A DNA stretch of 64,000 nt from Phaeosaccion multiseriatum (Eukaryota > Ochrophyta, other classes): positions 682,001-746,000 of the forward strand of contig OZ218960.1 in assembly GCA_965112735.1 (NCBI GenBank), written 5' to 3'. Below, in pieces: positions 33,471 to 44,580 of the stretch. Position 1 is the first letter of the stretch; each line of letters begins with the position of its first letter. Made by a program: the position numbers and the translations under genes. A model generated the notes under the pieces. That model was not told the origin of the DNA. It did no database searches and saw only the letters and a list, made by a program, of their open reading frames with translations.

Positions 33471-36364
33471 ATGGCCGAGTTTGGTGCCTCCGCGTGCCGC
33501 TTCGAGGGATGCAGGTAGAGATGAGGAAGGAGGGGCAGCGCTTGACTCGATTCTCCTGTTCTGAGTAGACCTAACCATTGCGAATCCCACTCTCACCCCC
33601 CCCACCCCTTTCTCTTCCCGTCCGCTCCTCCTCGTCCTCTTCCTCCTTTTACTGCTGATGCTGCAGCACGCACGACTTCCTGCCCTTCGTGTGTGAAGCA
33701 TGTGGGGGCGTGTTTTGCTTGGAGCACCGCAGCGTGGCCGCGCATCGCTGCCACAAGGCAGAGGACTTCCTCTCGGTAGGCAATCCCTTCGTGCCATTTT
33801 GAAGCGACAAAAGACACACGAGAACGGCACACAATGTCTGCGTCCTCATTGTTCCTTCTATAAGACTCTCCACTAACTTGGTGAGGGTGCATGGCCCTTC
33901 TCTGTGCTCTCTCAGCGGCCGGTTGGAGACGATTTGGCGCCTCTCCCAACACCAACACCAACAGCTGAAGACTGCTCTGGGCAGCCTGGAGGGAGGAAGG
34001 CGGGGCACGTGGCTGGGAACGAGGGGGGAGGATTAAGTGGCGGGGGAGCAGGGGCGGATATGGCCGCTCACAGCAGTCGGCATCGAGAGCTTGCGGCACT
34101 GAAGCCGTCGCAGGTGGGGAGGAGGAGGGGTTGCTGCTTGCGGCTGGGCCACGCCTTACTATGCCCTGGTCTTTGGGTTCATTGCATGCCATACATACCT
34201 AGCACCTGATCACCCGTCTCCTATACATTTACGCACGCGATACCTGGCATTTTGCAGCAGCAAACCAAATGTACAAGCAAGTCGTCACTCTCCGTCGAAC
34301 GCCGCGTGTGTGTGCCCTCTCCCTCCTTTCCTCAGGTGATGTCCGCTGCGACATCAAGGTTCAGCGGTAGAGAGGCGGAGCTCAACGCCGAGGTCGTGCA
34401 CTATCGAGTGAGACGCACGGAAGACACGCCCTCGCACACCTCCACCAAGGTCGGGGGGCCAGACAAGTGAGTGGTGATGGCGATGGCAGTCAATGGCAGG
34501 CACTTGGCGATGGTACCTTGTAGTCAATGGCGAGGCATGAGGTGGTACGAGTGCGATGACGCCTATCCTGTTGGGCAGGGTCAACCCTCCCTCCCGTAGC
34601 TCAACTTAGCTTGGCCTAATCCATTCTCCCCTCCCCTCCTCTCCCTCATACGCCTCTATCACAAGGCTGCTGCTCAGGGCCCAAGCGGCAATGGCGAAGG
34701 CATCTTCCACCAAGGGCAAGAGCATTGCAGCAAAGGTCAGCACAGGCATATGGGCATTGTAGGAGGGAAGCGTAGGGCACTGTTTGGGGGGGGGGGGGTA
34801 GGGCTCCCTTGCCGCTCTGTGAGTGCCGTCACTTGGGCTCTTGTCTTTGCTCTCCTCTCCTCTCCTCTCCTCTCCTCTTCTCGTTTGCCCTCATACCCCC
34901 TCCTTTCTTTCTGCTCCTTTTATATCTCTCTCCTCCTCTACTTATTACTTCTATTAGTACTTAGTAGTAAGTATCATTACATAATACCCTCCTCTGATCC
35001 TCTTTCGTCTGTCCCCCTCTCCTCTCCTGCCAGGTGCACCGCATGCTGGTGACCAAGAAGGCCCAGGGAGACCCCAAGGTGCGCCCCGAGGACAGATTCT
35101 TCCTAGAGGTCCGCTACTGGTGAGTGAGTGAGTGAGTGAGTGAGTGAGTGAGTGGGTGAGTGGGTGAGTGAGTGGGTGAGTGGGTGAGTGAGTGAGTGGG
35201 TGAGTGAGTGAGTGGGTGAGTGAGTGAGTGAGTGAGTGAGTGGGTGAGTGGGTGAGTGGGTGAGTGGGTGAGTGAGTGGGTGAGTGGGTGAGTGAGTGGG
35301 TGAGTGAGTGTGTGTGTATGAGAGAGAGTGAGATATGTGTGTGCGCGTGTGTGTCAGTTTCAGTTTCAGTTTCAGTTGTTTTCCTTCGCCTCTATCCTTT
35401 AACGCCTCTCCTCCCGCCATCCCCACCCGTTTCCTTTTTATTCGCTGCTGCGCTTGCTGTATTACCAACTGCTGCTGCTTCTGTACCACCAACTGCTGTT
35501 GCTGCTGCTGCTACTCCTGGATGCAGTGGTAATGACTCGGCCGTACACTACCTCTTCTTCTCACGCACGTGGACTGTGGGGCGAATGCTCGACGAGATAG
35601 TGTCGACGCACAAAGGATGCGTGGAGGGGATGCTCACCAGCCTCCTCACAGATGGAGACGGTCTGGAGGGGCAAGTCGAGGGGCTAGGGGGGTCATTAGC
35701 ACCAGGAGGGGAAACAGTAGCAGCAGCAGCAGGAGGAGGAGGAGGAGGGAAGGGGGCATCCGGTAGCTTGGCAGACACTCCTTTGGCGGTGATGGTGGCT
35801 CGGACCGGACGACAAGTGCCTCTGACAGCGATGCTTTGCGCTCTATCTCAGGAGGAGCTGCAGCCGTTTGAGCTTGTCATCATCGCCCCCCGGGTCGTGG
35901 CAGAGGTCATGGCGAGGGAGGCAGAGGGGGGGATGAGGGAGGAGGAGAGGAAGGGGGAGGGGGATGGAGGGGGGGCAGGAAGCGGGGCAGATGGTGGGGA
36001 CGAACAGAGGACACGAGAGGAGGAGGAGGAGCAGGGGACAGGGGTGGCGCGGATGGCAGTGGATGCGACCGAAGCCAACGAGGAGAAGGAAGGGAAGCAA
36101 GGGGGAAATGGGCAGGGGGAGGGGGAGGAGAAGGAGGCTGATTTGGAGCTGCATTTCAGCCACGGCAAGACCAAGTTCAGTCACTCCGTGCCCTCGTGTC
36201 TGACTGTGCTGGAGCTCAAGCGGGAGCTGTCTGTCCGCCTTGGGGTGCCGCTTGCCAAGCTCAAGCTGCTGTACAAGGGGATGCTCAAGGGGGATGCACT
36301 GCCCCTCTCCAGCACCAAACTCGTGCCAGGTGCCAATGTCATAGTCATGGGGGGCAGCAAGTGA
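33471..36364 (+). CDS. ZFAND1: AN1-type zinc finger, ubiquitin-like protein (ZFAND1/Cuz1-like)
   Basis: Proteasome/Cdc48-linked stress protein family. Exons: 33471-33514, 33667-33775, 33916-34113, 34336-34466, 34666-34735, 35034-35119, 35527-36364, giving 491 aa. The N-terminus is a complete AN1 finger split by intron 1 (C-x4-C then FLPFVCEACGGVFCLEHR and H-x-C). The first 14-codon exon supplies its first two cysteines. The exon-7 start (YLFFSRTWTVGRMLDEI) and the C-terminal about 73 aa (LELHFSHGKTKF ... LTVLELKRELSVRLGVP ... LKLLYKGMLKGDALPL) form the ubiquitin-like part seen in ZFAND1 and yeast Cuz1. A Gly/Glu-rich low-complexity stretch is inserted before it, explaining the extra length over human ZFAND1. 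No second AN1 finger was found. Intron 6 starts inside a (TGAG)n array. Confidence 0.85.
35120..35312 (+). repeat. TGAG satellite beginning at a 5' splice site
   Basis: About 190 bp of GTGAGTGAGTGG-type repeats form the beginning of intron 6 of the AN1 gene. The donor itself (TACTG|GTGAGT) is the first repeat unit. Further on, the intron carries two dispersed motifs (35459-35477 and 35483-35501) just before its acceptor at 35526. Confidence 0.9.
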
Positions 36365-36887
36365 GGCACAAGTTGTGACTGACCGTGACGGATGAGTCGA
36401 CATAGACATTAGACGGACGGGCACCAAGCGACTGACTGACGACCCGGGCATGGAAGGGCAAGAAGTGGCAAGGTCACCTCGACCATGGCCACTAGCGAGG
36501 GGCGGCAGGGAGGGGAGGCACAAGCTCTCTGGTACTTGTACAGTACCTGGACACTGACGAGGGAGGGAGGGCAGACTGCGCTCCGCCACGTGTACACTGA
36601 AGAGATAGGAAAGAGATAGGGCCACTGCCCCCCCCCCCTCTCTTCCCCAGGGCCCATTCCGCCGCTTCTTCCGTCGCAGCGTGTTCACCTGCTTTCCATC
36701 TCGAAGGATGTGCCATCTCGGCTGTGTCCACTACAGTCACTGACTGGACATGCCTGCCAGGGCCACTGAGACCAGAACACTGGCGATGGATGGCAATGGA
36801 TGGCGGACTCGAAGGGCATGAAAAGGGGGGGGGGAGAGGGGCGAACCTCTACCCTCCTGACTGCCGAGGTGTGACCTTACTGTGATT

Positions 36888-36964
36888 GCACTGTGACTGC
36901 GCTGAGCTTGCACTGTGACCGCGCTGAGCTTGCACTGTGACTGCGCTGAGCTTGCACTGTGACC
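36888..36964. repeat. 22-bp minisatellite, 3.5 copies
   Basis: The unit is GCACTGTGACTGCGCTGAGC plus TT at 36888, 36910 and 36932, with a half unit at 36954. The second unit has CCGCG in place of CTGCG. Confidence 0.85.
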
Positions 36965-38124
36965 GGGACTGTGAGGGAACTGCTGACCCCCACCCGAAGC
37001 TTGAAGGAACGCCTTGGGGTGGGCGGGGAGAGGGCAAGGCACGCTAGAACCCTGTAGGCCTTCATAGGCCTTCATCGGCTTATGGAATGAAAGCCGAAGC
37101 GTCATGCCCCTGGAGTGTGCTCCCAAACGCGTGCCCGGGGGTGGGCTGGCCTTGGCGTAAGCAGTGGCGGCAAACGCGTCTCTGCAGTTTGCAGTGAGCG
37201 CTTCGAGCAGCCCAGGGCCTCTCTCTTTCTTTCCCTCTCTCTCTCTCTCTGCCTGTCTGTGTGTCTCAAACAGAGGGGAGGGGGACAACATCCCTACACA
37301 CACCCCTCACTCGCGGCTTGAAGGAGGGTGAGATTGACATCAGTAACACTTGATTATATTCAAGTCGACTAATCGAATTGTCTGGAAGCTGGGGGGGAGA
37401 TCCTTAGACTTTCCACCCCCCCCTGCCCCGCTGTAAATCGGCCCGTCACATGAGGTCACCGGAAGCAGTAGGCAGCACTAGCCAGGCAGCACTAGCCAGC
37501 CAAGCCACAGGCAAGGCATAGGCCAGACACAGAGAGGCGAAAGACAGAGACAGTCTTCGCCCTTCAGCGCCTGCGATATGCGAGCAACGCAAGAGCGGCG
37601 CTATTCTCTCTGCCTCTCGCTACGAAATGTTTTTAAGTAAGAGCACCGCCCTGCTGGCGACCTGCCTCCAGGGCCTCCAGAGAGAGCAAGCACGAGAAGC
37701 GGCCCCCTGATGCTCTGATGCTCTGATGCTCTGATGCTCGGATGGCTTTCTTCTCGTAGTGCGTGAGGGTGAGCGCCTTGAGGCCTCCGTCTGTAGCGTA
37801 GATAGGCGCCTCAGCTGCTCTCTCTTCTCATGTCCGGATGGCCGTCTCTGTTCCTCCGTACGCCGATTGCCGCTGGTCCGACGCAGAGCCCCAAGCCAAT
37901 GCAATGCGTCCCCGAGGGGTGTACCCGGTGGGTGTCCCCGACGGGAGTACTTGCTATATATATGGCCACCCAATGAGACCCCTCGGGGAGGGGAGGCCCC
38001 AGGGCGGGAAGGGCCCAGTGCCCATTGGGCTTCAGTCCACCATCAGCCGGTGGAGCCGTAGGCCTTTCCCTTGCCCTCTACCCTCAGTCCATCGGCCAGT
38101 GGAGCAGCCTGTCCCCTACACCTT

Positions 38125-38376
38125 ATGCCCTATACCCGATACCTTTTTCAAAAGGGTATACCCGATGCCTTAAAATAGGACAACCTATGACATCCCATAC
38201 CCGATGCCTAGTAGGGTATACCCGATCCCTTGCAGGACACCCTATACCCTATGCCTAATAGGACACCCTATACCCTATGCCTAGTAGGGTATACCCGATG
38301 CCTAATAGGACACGCTATACCCTATGCCTAGTAGGGTATACCCGATGCCTTAATAGGACACCCTATACCCTATGCC
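38125..38376. repeat. TATACCC-rich minisatellite
   Basis: Degenerate tandem array of about 48-bp higher-order units. Each combines GGGTATACCCGATGCCTA, which contains the palindrome GGGTATACCC, with GGACACCCTATACCCTATGC. It abuts the last exon of the carrier gene. Confidence 0.85.
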
Positions 38377-38377
38377 T

Positions 38378-40002
38378 TCAGTCCACGACTCTGTGCAGCA
38401 CTCGGAGCGTCGCCTCGTAAATGGGGAATATGACTGCGTTGACCGGATACTGCACATGGGGGGCGGTGTGTTGGACAGCGTGCAAGCCAGGGAAGGGCAT
38501 GATGAGGGAGTGACACCTTCACGTACGTATATACACACATACACTGGTACATATATGCACGTATACATACACACATACATACATACATACATACATACAT
38601 ACATACATACACATACATACATGCAAAGATACATAGATACATACATACATACAAACATACATACATAGATACATACATAGATACATACATACATACATAC
38701 ATACATACATACATACATACATACATACATACATACGTACATACCTACATACATACATACATACATACATACATACATACATACATACATACATACATAC
38801 TTCGAAGTACATACATGCATGCGACGCGCTCTAGCACAGAGCCAGGGAGGGGGGCAGGGTTGGATTCACTCACTCACTGATCACTGACTCACTGACTCAA
38901 TTACTCACCTACACGCTCACTGACTCCCTTACTCACTCGCCCAACTTAATCCCTCCCCCACCCACCCACGATACGCTTTCTCGACCGCCCCCGAGCCAAA
39001 CACAGCACAGCACCACACCGCTCCGCAAGCACACACAACCAACCCTCCCCCTCCCCCTCCCCCTCCCCCTCCCTCCCTCCCTCCCTCCTCTCCTCCCTCC
39101 TCTCCTCCCTCCTCTCCTCCCTCCCCCCTCTCCCTCCCCCTCATCTCCGCCCCCCTCCTAACAAAGTACTGAGTAAGTCACTCACTCACCGCTCTGAGCA
39201 GCGTGGTGCCAATGCCCCTAAAGAAGGCCGGCAACCCCCCTCGCTTGTGCACCTTCTGCGCACACGCCCACACCGAGTTGAGGTGTGGATTATCTGGCCC
39301 TGCTGTCTGCTGGATGCTCTTGACTACATCAAAGGGGTAAACGACCAGCCAGCTGAAGGTCCCTGCTGCGCCCCCTGCTATGAAGGAAGCCGTGTTCTCG
39401 CCCCAGCCATGGTTGGACATGAGCCGTGACTTGATCCCTGCAGCAGTTGGTGACACAACAGTTGGTGATACAGCAGTTGGTGATGCAGCACCAGCAGCAC
39501 CAGCAGCAGTTGGTGATACAGTAGCAGCAGTATACCACACCAAAGGGGTGGGAGGAGGAAAGTGAGGGAGGGGGGGAAAGGGCAGAACAAATGAATGTGT
39601 GTGCGTGTGTGTGTGCGTGTGTGTGTGCGTGTGTGTGTGTGTGTGTGGGTGGGTTCGCGTTGGTGCGCGTGTGTGTGCATGTGTGTTTGTGAGTGTGTGT
39701 GTGTGTGTGCGCGCGCGTGATCTCGGCGGATGAAGTCAAGCCCAAAGCAGAGGACCAAAAAGATCTTGCTTTTGTTACTCATCTTCTCTTCCATCCCCCC
39801 CCCATCCTCCTCCCCTCCCCTCCCCTCCCCTTCTTTCCCTCCCTTCTGCAGCTCGGTACTCACCACCGTAAGAAGCGAAATATATCCCAAACGCTGGGAC
39901 CTCCCTGCGGCAAGCCGTGCAGCGTACACAAGGAAGACAAAGCAAGAGACAGCACCCAGTCAGCTGACAGGCACAGACAGACAGACAGACAGACAGACCG
40001 GC

Positions 40003-40042
<40 letters not shown>

Positions 40043-40046
40043 CGGC

Positions 40047-40090
<44 letters not shown>

Positions 40091-40319
40091 CGGCAGATAG
40101 ACAGACAGGCAGATAGACAGACAGACGGATAGACAGACAGGCAGATAGACAGATAGACAGACAGACAGACAGACAGACAAGACAGACAGACAGACACATA
40201 GACAGACAGACAGACAGATAGACAGACGTACAGATAGATAGACAGACAGACAGACACATAGACAGACAGATAGACAGACAGACAGACACATAGACAGACA
40301 GATAGACAGACAGATAGAC

Positions 40320-40357
<38 letters not shown>

Positions 40358-40418
40358 GCAGACAGACGTACAGATAGATAGACGGACAGAAGACAGACAG
40401 ATAGACAGACAGACAGGC

Positions 40419-40483
<65 letters not shown>

Positions 40484-40511
40484 GGCAGATAGACAAGACA
40501 GACAGACAGAC

Positions 40512-40596
<85 letters not shown>

Positions 40597-40620
40597 CACA
40601 GACAGACAGATAGACAAGAC

Positions 40621-40676
<56 letters not shown>

Positions 40677-40710
40677 GTACAGACAGACAGACAGACAGAC
40701 AGACAGACGT

Positions 40711-40775
<65 letters not shown>

Positions 40776-42591
40776 AAGACAGATAGACAAGACAGACAGA
40801 CAGACAGATAGACAGACCGACAGACAGACATCCATGCGCCTGCCGATACGCCTGCCCATACACCGGCCCTGTCTCCATGCCCTGCTCCGCCCACACACCC
40901 TGCCCATATGCCCATATCCTGCTCCGCTCCATCTCACCTCAGGATGGTGACAGGCCCTCCCTTAAACAGCCCCGCGAGTCCCTCCGCCTTCAGCACCTGT
41001 CGTGCGCAGTCGATCGTGCCCCGATACCGAACCGTAGTCTGGCCTGCCCCTCCTCCTCCTCCTCCTCCTCCTCCTCCTCCTCCTCCTCTGCCTCCTCCTC
41101 CACTCATCATGTGCTGGCGAACTCCCTCAACGCGCCCCCCACCCGTTGACCCCACCGCCGCCGCATCTGGGAGGGGAGCCACAAGGGTCCCGACACCAGG
41201 TACTACAGGCACAAGAGGCACGACAGGGGGTACCACGGGTCTGCTTACCGACCCCTTCTGCACCTGAAGGGGGAACAGGAGGTAAGGAGGGGGGGGGGGG
41301 AGGGGAGGGGAGGGGAGGGGAGGGGAGGGGAGGGGAGGGGGAGGGGAGGGGAGGGGGAGGGGAGGGGAGGGGAGGGGAGGGGAGGGGAGGGGAGGGGAGG
41401 GAAGGGGAGGGAAGGGGAGGGGAGAGGAGTGGAGAGGAGAGGGAGTGGAGGGCAGAGGCGAGGAGGAGAAGATGAGGGGGGGGGGGGGGGGGAGGAGGGG
41501 GCAAGAGGACGGGGGAGGCGATAAGGATTTTAGGGGGAGGGGGAGGGAAGGTGCCCTACAGGTGGTCTCCTGCACGGGACCTTCTGATTCCACGGGACCT
41601 CTTCTGATTTCTTGTGCACTGCACTGTTCTGCGCCGTACCTGAAGCTTGCATTTGATGAGCTCAACGGGGATGGTGACTCCAGACTGCGCCAGCCCGGCC
41701 AGAGAGCCTGACCAGTACTTTTGCCAGAAGGTGGTCTCTGCTCCGCCATTCCGCCTCTCGAAGGCCTGGCAAAGGAGGGGGGGAGGGGGGGTTAGGTGTG
41801 GGTGGTTTGGAGTTGGTTGTTTGCAGGGGTGGAGTGTGGTGGATAGTGGGAGCAGAAACATGCAGAGGGAGCAGTAAGTGGTAGCAGTTGTAAGGAGTAA
41901 GTAGTAGCAGAGGCAAGGAGTTAGTAAGTACTAAGTACTTCGAAGTAAAGCAACAGAAGTAGCAGCAGTAGCAGTAGCAGTAGCAGTAGTAGAAGTACTA
42001 GCGGTAGCAGCAGCAGCAGCAGTAGCAGCAGCAGGAGAAGGAGAGAGAAGAGAGGAGAGAGGAGAGAGGAGAGAGGAGGAGGAGGAGGAGGAGGAGGAGG
42101 AGGAGGAGGAGGAGGAGGAGGAGGAGGAGGAGGAGGAGGAGGAGGAGGAGGAGGAGGAGGAGGAGGAGGAGGAGGAGGAGGAGGAGGAGGAGAAGGAGGA
42201 GGAGGAGGAGGAGGAGGAGGAGGAGGAGGAGGATCGAGAAGTGCTGACGAGTACGGCAGCGCCACCTTGTCACCACCCCCAATGCTTGGTACAAGCGCGT
42301 GCGGACGTTTCGTACGCGTGCACTCTATGCACTGGCTCTTCTCACCTTATTTGTTTGCTCGTAAGAGGAGAAGACGATGGCATTGATGATGGAAGCGGAC
42401 AGTAAGGGCGGCCCCAGGCCCTTGAACAGAGCCGTCACTCCCTCCATGCGCACCGTGTCCACCACGCACTTGCGGGCGGTGAGCAGCTCGCTGCTGCGCG
42501 CCGTCTGGAGGCGCACCTTGACAGTGTCGAAGGGCTGCCCCACGATGATGCCCGCCGCGCCGGAGACGTAGCCGGCGATGAAGTCCATCAT
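38378..42591 (-). CDS. Mitochondrial carrier family (SLC25) transporter
   Basis: Inner mitochondrial membrane exchanger. Exons in transcript order: 42591-42346, 41765-41640, 41263-40938, 39904-39864, 39437-39190, 38449-38378, giving 352 aa. All three carrier signatures are present: PFDTVKVR (from residue 20), PVELIKCK (from 115) and PFDVVKSI (near 280). Gly motifs such as [20 protein letters not shown] and [13 protein letters not shown] are also seen. The last exon (24 codons) supplies helix 6, [18 protein letters not shown], and lies 740 bp beyond exon 5 behind satellite DNA. Exon 3 carries a 70-residue Pro/Gly-rich insertion. The sequence is nearest to the acyl-carnitine/basic amino-acid carrier branch (SLC25A20/29/45 type), substrate not assignable. 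The start MMDFIAGYV is typical; the frame is open upstream to 42993 (Ser-rich). Confidence 0.88.
38525..38812. repeat. CATA tetranucleotide satellite in carrier intron 5
   Basis: Nearly pure CATAC repeats over about 290 bp, ending near TTCGAAGTACATACATGCATGC. The adjoining CCCTCC-rich tract (39043-39140) fills most of the remaining intron. Confidence 0.9.
39444..39523. repeat. Four-copy array of the dispersed motif at a 3' splice site
   Basis: In transcript (minus) sense, four copies of TATCACCAACTGCTG or close variants immediately precede the exon-5 acceptor at 39438-39439. The terminal copy itself ends in the CTGCAG acceptor. Plus-strand positions: 39444-39458, 39459-39473, 39474-39488 and 39507-39523. 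Confidence 0.9.
39962..40830. repeat. CAGA tetranucleotide satellite in carrier intron 3
   Basis: About 870 bp of CAGA with TAGA, CGTA and CGGCAGA variants, filling nearly the whole intron. On the transcript strand it is (CTGT)n. The long Cys/Leu/Ser/Val frames on that strand are artefacts. Confidence 0.95.
41283..41450. repeat. GGGGA pentanucleotide array in carrier intron 2
   Basis: AGGGG repeats (CCCCT on the transcript strand) just upstream of the exon-3 acceptor. A related array lies at 50740-51060 next to the pseudogene copy. Confidence 0.9.
42072..42232. repeat. GGA trinucleotide array in carrier intron 1
   Basis: About 50 GGA units (TCC in the transcript), with a matching array at 51583-51716 in the pseudogene copy. 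Confidence 0.95.
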
Positions 42592-43108
42592 GACGCTAGT
42601 GCCGCCCCCAGGCCCATCCCCATTGGTGCTGCCGCCACCGCTGCTGCTACTACTGCTGCTGTTGCCGCTACTGCTATTGCCACTGCTACTACTGCTGGTG
42701 GCAATCGTTGTGCCTCGAGTCCGAATCCGACCGTGACCAGGACACCTGCTGCTGCTGCTGCGGCTGCTGCTGCTGCTCCCTTTTCTCCAGTAGTGGCCTT
42801 GTGCACTGGAGTATTTGGCACAGTTCATGCAGCGGCTGTGGCTCAGGCCTCCCAGAGCTGCACAGCAAGGGGCTCCACAGAAGTTAGGCGCAGTCCACCG
42901 CGTGTTCGTTGAGGTTCCGTTCATCTCCACTGCTCGAGCAACCCACGGGTTGCAGACACAAAAGCAGCGCACAGGCAAGAGTTCACTCAGCAAGGTCCTT
43001 TGGAGGTCGTGGGCGTCTCAGGTTAATGGCGTAATCTCCATGGTATATCGATTATTCTATAACCCTTGCCCTCGCGGTGAACGCCTTCCTTCGATATTGA
43101 AAGTCGAT

Positions 43109-43268
43109 ACGTGGCTATACTAAAAGTCGAGCCACGAATTTTAACTTCTCGTACAGTCTGTCAAGCTATATGATTGAAGGTCCTCGAGGGAGGAGGTAGT
43201 CTGTGGGCTCGAGCGAATGTGGCTTGAGAAGCAGAGGAAGAAGCAATTAAAGACCGAAGGGAGGAGCT
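43109..43268. other. Spacer between carrier gene and copia remnant
   Basis: No gene or clear repeat; moderately AT-rich compared with its surroundings. The right edge of the segment duplicated at 51-52.5 kb lies at about 43108. Confidence 0.4.
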
Positions 43269-44580
43269 ATGGTAGGGAAGGGAACTTCCTCTCTACTCTC
43301 TCCTCTCTCTCTCTCTCTCTCTTATATGAACCTTCATTTGCATGGGTTGCGAGGTCCCCGTCCGGGGCCTGGGATTGAAGACCCTAGGCGAGCAGCAGCG
43401 GCGTATGATACCCCTGTTCGCAGTGGGAGCGGTGGCAGGGCATTCACGCCTGCCATGTCTGGAATGAGGTCTACTGCAGTGGCATCGATTCTGTCCAACC
43501 CAGAGTTGGACGAGACGTCTCGTCAGTCCGTCTTAGCGGCCATGTTGCCCACTATCGTTGCTGAGGAGGAGCGATCAGCAGCATTGGACACGGAGGATGA
43601 TGACAGGGAACTGACTCTTCTTGAGGCACGGTCAGAATCGAATGAACGAGGGAGTGAGGAGGTACCAGGTGTGGACGCTCCTGCTCTCGATGGAGGCACT
43701 GTGCAAGAAGCAACGAATGAGGAAGGAAGTGAGGAGGCACCAGGTTTGGCAGCTCCTGCTCCATTCCGGAGTGAGGAGGCACGAGGTATGGAAGCTCCTG
43801 CTCCCGGGAGTGAGGAGGCACCAGCCATGGAACCTCCTACTCCAGTTCGTGTGCAAGGCGATGAATTCGCTCAAGGAGTTTCTGCCGCGAACGATGATGA
43901 TACGTTCGTCTTTAACGGAGAAGAAGCAGGGGTTGAGGAGCCGGTGGTGCCCGACCACGAAGCATCGACATGCTCTACTGGGCAGAGACGGCTGCAGGAA
44001 GATGCGGTGGGGCGTGAGCGGTCCCAGCAGCGACTGCATGAGGAAGGTATGCAGGAGAAACACAGGCAGCTGCACGAAGAAGAGGTGGAGCACGAGGGAC
44101 AACAGCTGCGTCTGAGGCAGGAGGTGAAGGAAGGCACTGGGGTTAGTGGAAGAGACTGGGTCTCAGCTGACTTGGTCAGCTATAGCCTGGGCGGCTGGCA
44201 CCAGCTGGCATTGGCACGGAATGGATATGGCTCTACGTGCGCTTCTGTCCCTGGCTCAGGATGGCAACGCACCTCTGCAAGAGCATGAGGTGGTGTATGT
44301 GGAGCAGGGCAAGATCATGCGCTTGAAGAAGGCACTCCACGGCAAGTCATGTGCTTTAAGGGCGGCACTCTACGGCAAGGGCTTGTTTTTGAGGACAACA
44401 TGGGGTGCATCAAGCTGGCGGAGAGCAATGCATCGACGTGGAGGGTGAAGTACATTGATGTTCGGTTTCATTTTCTCCATCACGCGGTGAAGGACGAACT
44501 TATTGCGTTCGAGTACGTGGCTTCGAAGGCGCGCAGTTGGCTGACATTTTGACGAAGCACATGACCCCGACCATACTTGT
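43269..44580 (+). mobile_element. Degenerate Ty1/copia retrotransposon fragment
   Basis: Pieces of a copia polyprotein in shifted frames. About 44,220-44,370 resembles the RT segment around EVVYVEQGK and LKKALHGK. About 44,373-44,555 is the RNase H end (VFEDNMGCIKLAES, VKYIDVRFHFLHH, QLADILTKHM after a frameshift). The 339-codon frame at 43269-44288 upstream is acidic, with Glu/Ala/Pro repeats (GSEEAPG, SEEARGMEAPAP). It probably represents the copia linker between integrase and RT. The catalytic core is deleted. A purine-rich tract (about 44588-44610) follows the RNase H end where a 3' LTR would start, but I could not define LTRs. Non-functional. Confidence 0.7.

Larger units (their letters stand above)
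36365..38377. other. Intergenic region with several minisatellites
   Basis: No gene seen between the convergent AN1 and carrier genes. Contents: a copy of the ATGGCAATGG dispersed repeat (36783-36806), a 22-bp minisatellite (36888-36964), an 8-bp TGATGCTC array (about 37707-37742) and the TATACCC minisatellite (38125-38376). Open frames over these are repeat shadows. Confidence 0.6.

Noticed and set aside
39775-40937. Very long Cys/Leu/Ser/Val open frames on the minus strand, and similar Met/Tyr/Val/Cys frames near 38,370-38,820
   Set aside because: They are pure translations of CAGA and CATA satellites lying in carrier introns.
41921-42294. Poly-Pro, poly-Leu and poly-Ser frames (also at 49,643-50,226 and 51,193-51,825)
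   Set aside because: All three phases of GGA/TCC repeats are open; no gene signal.
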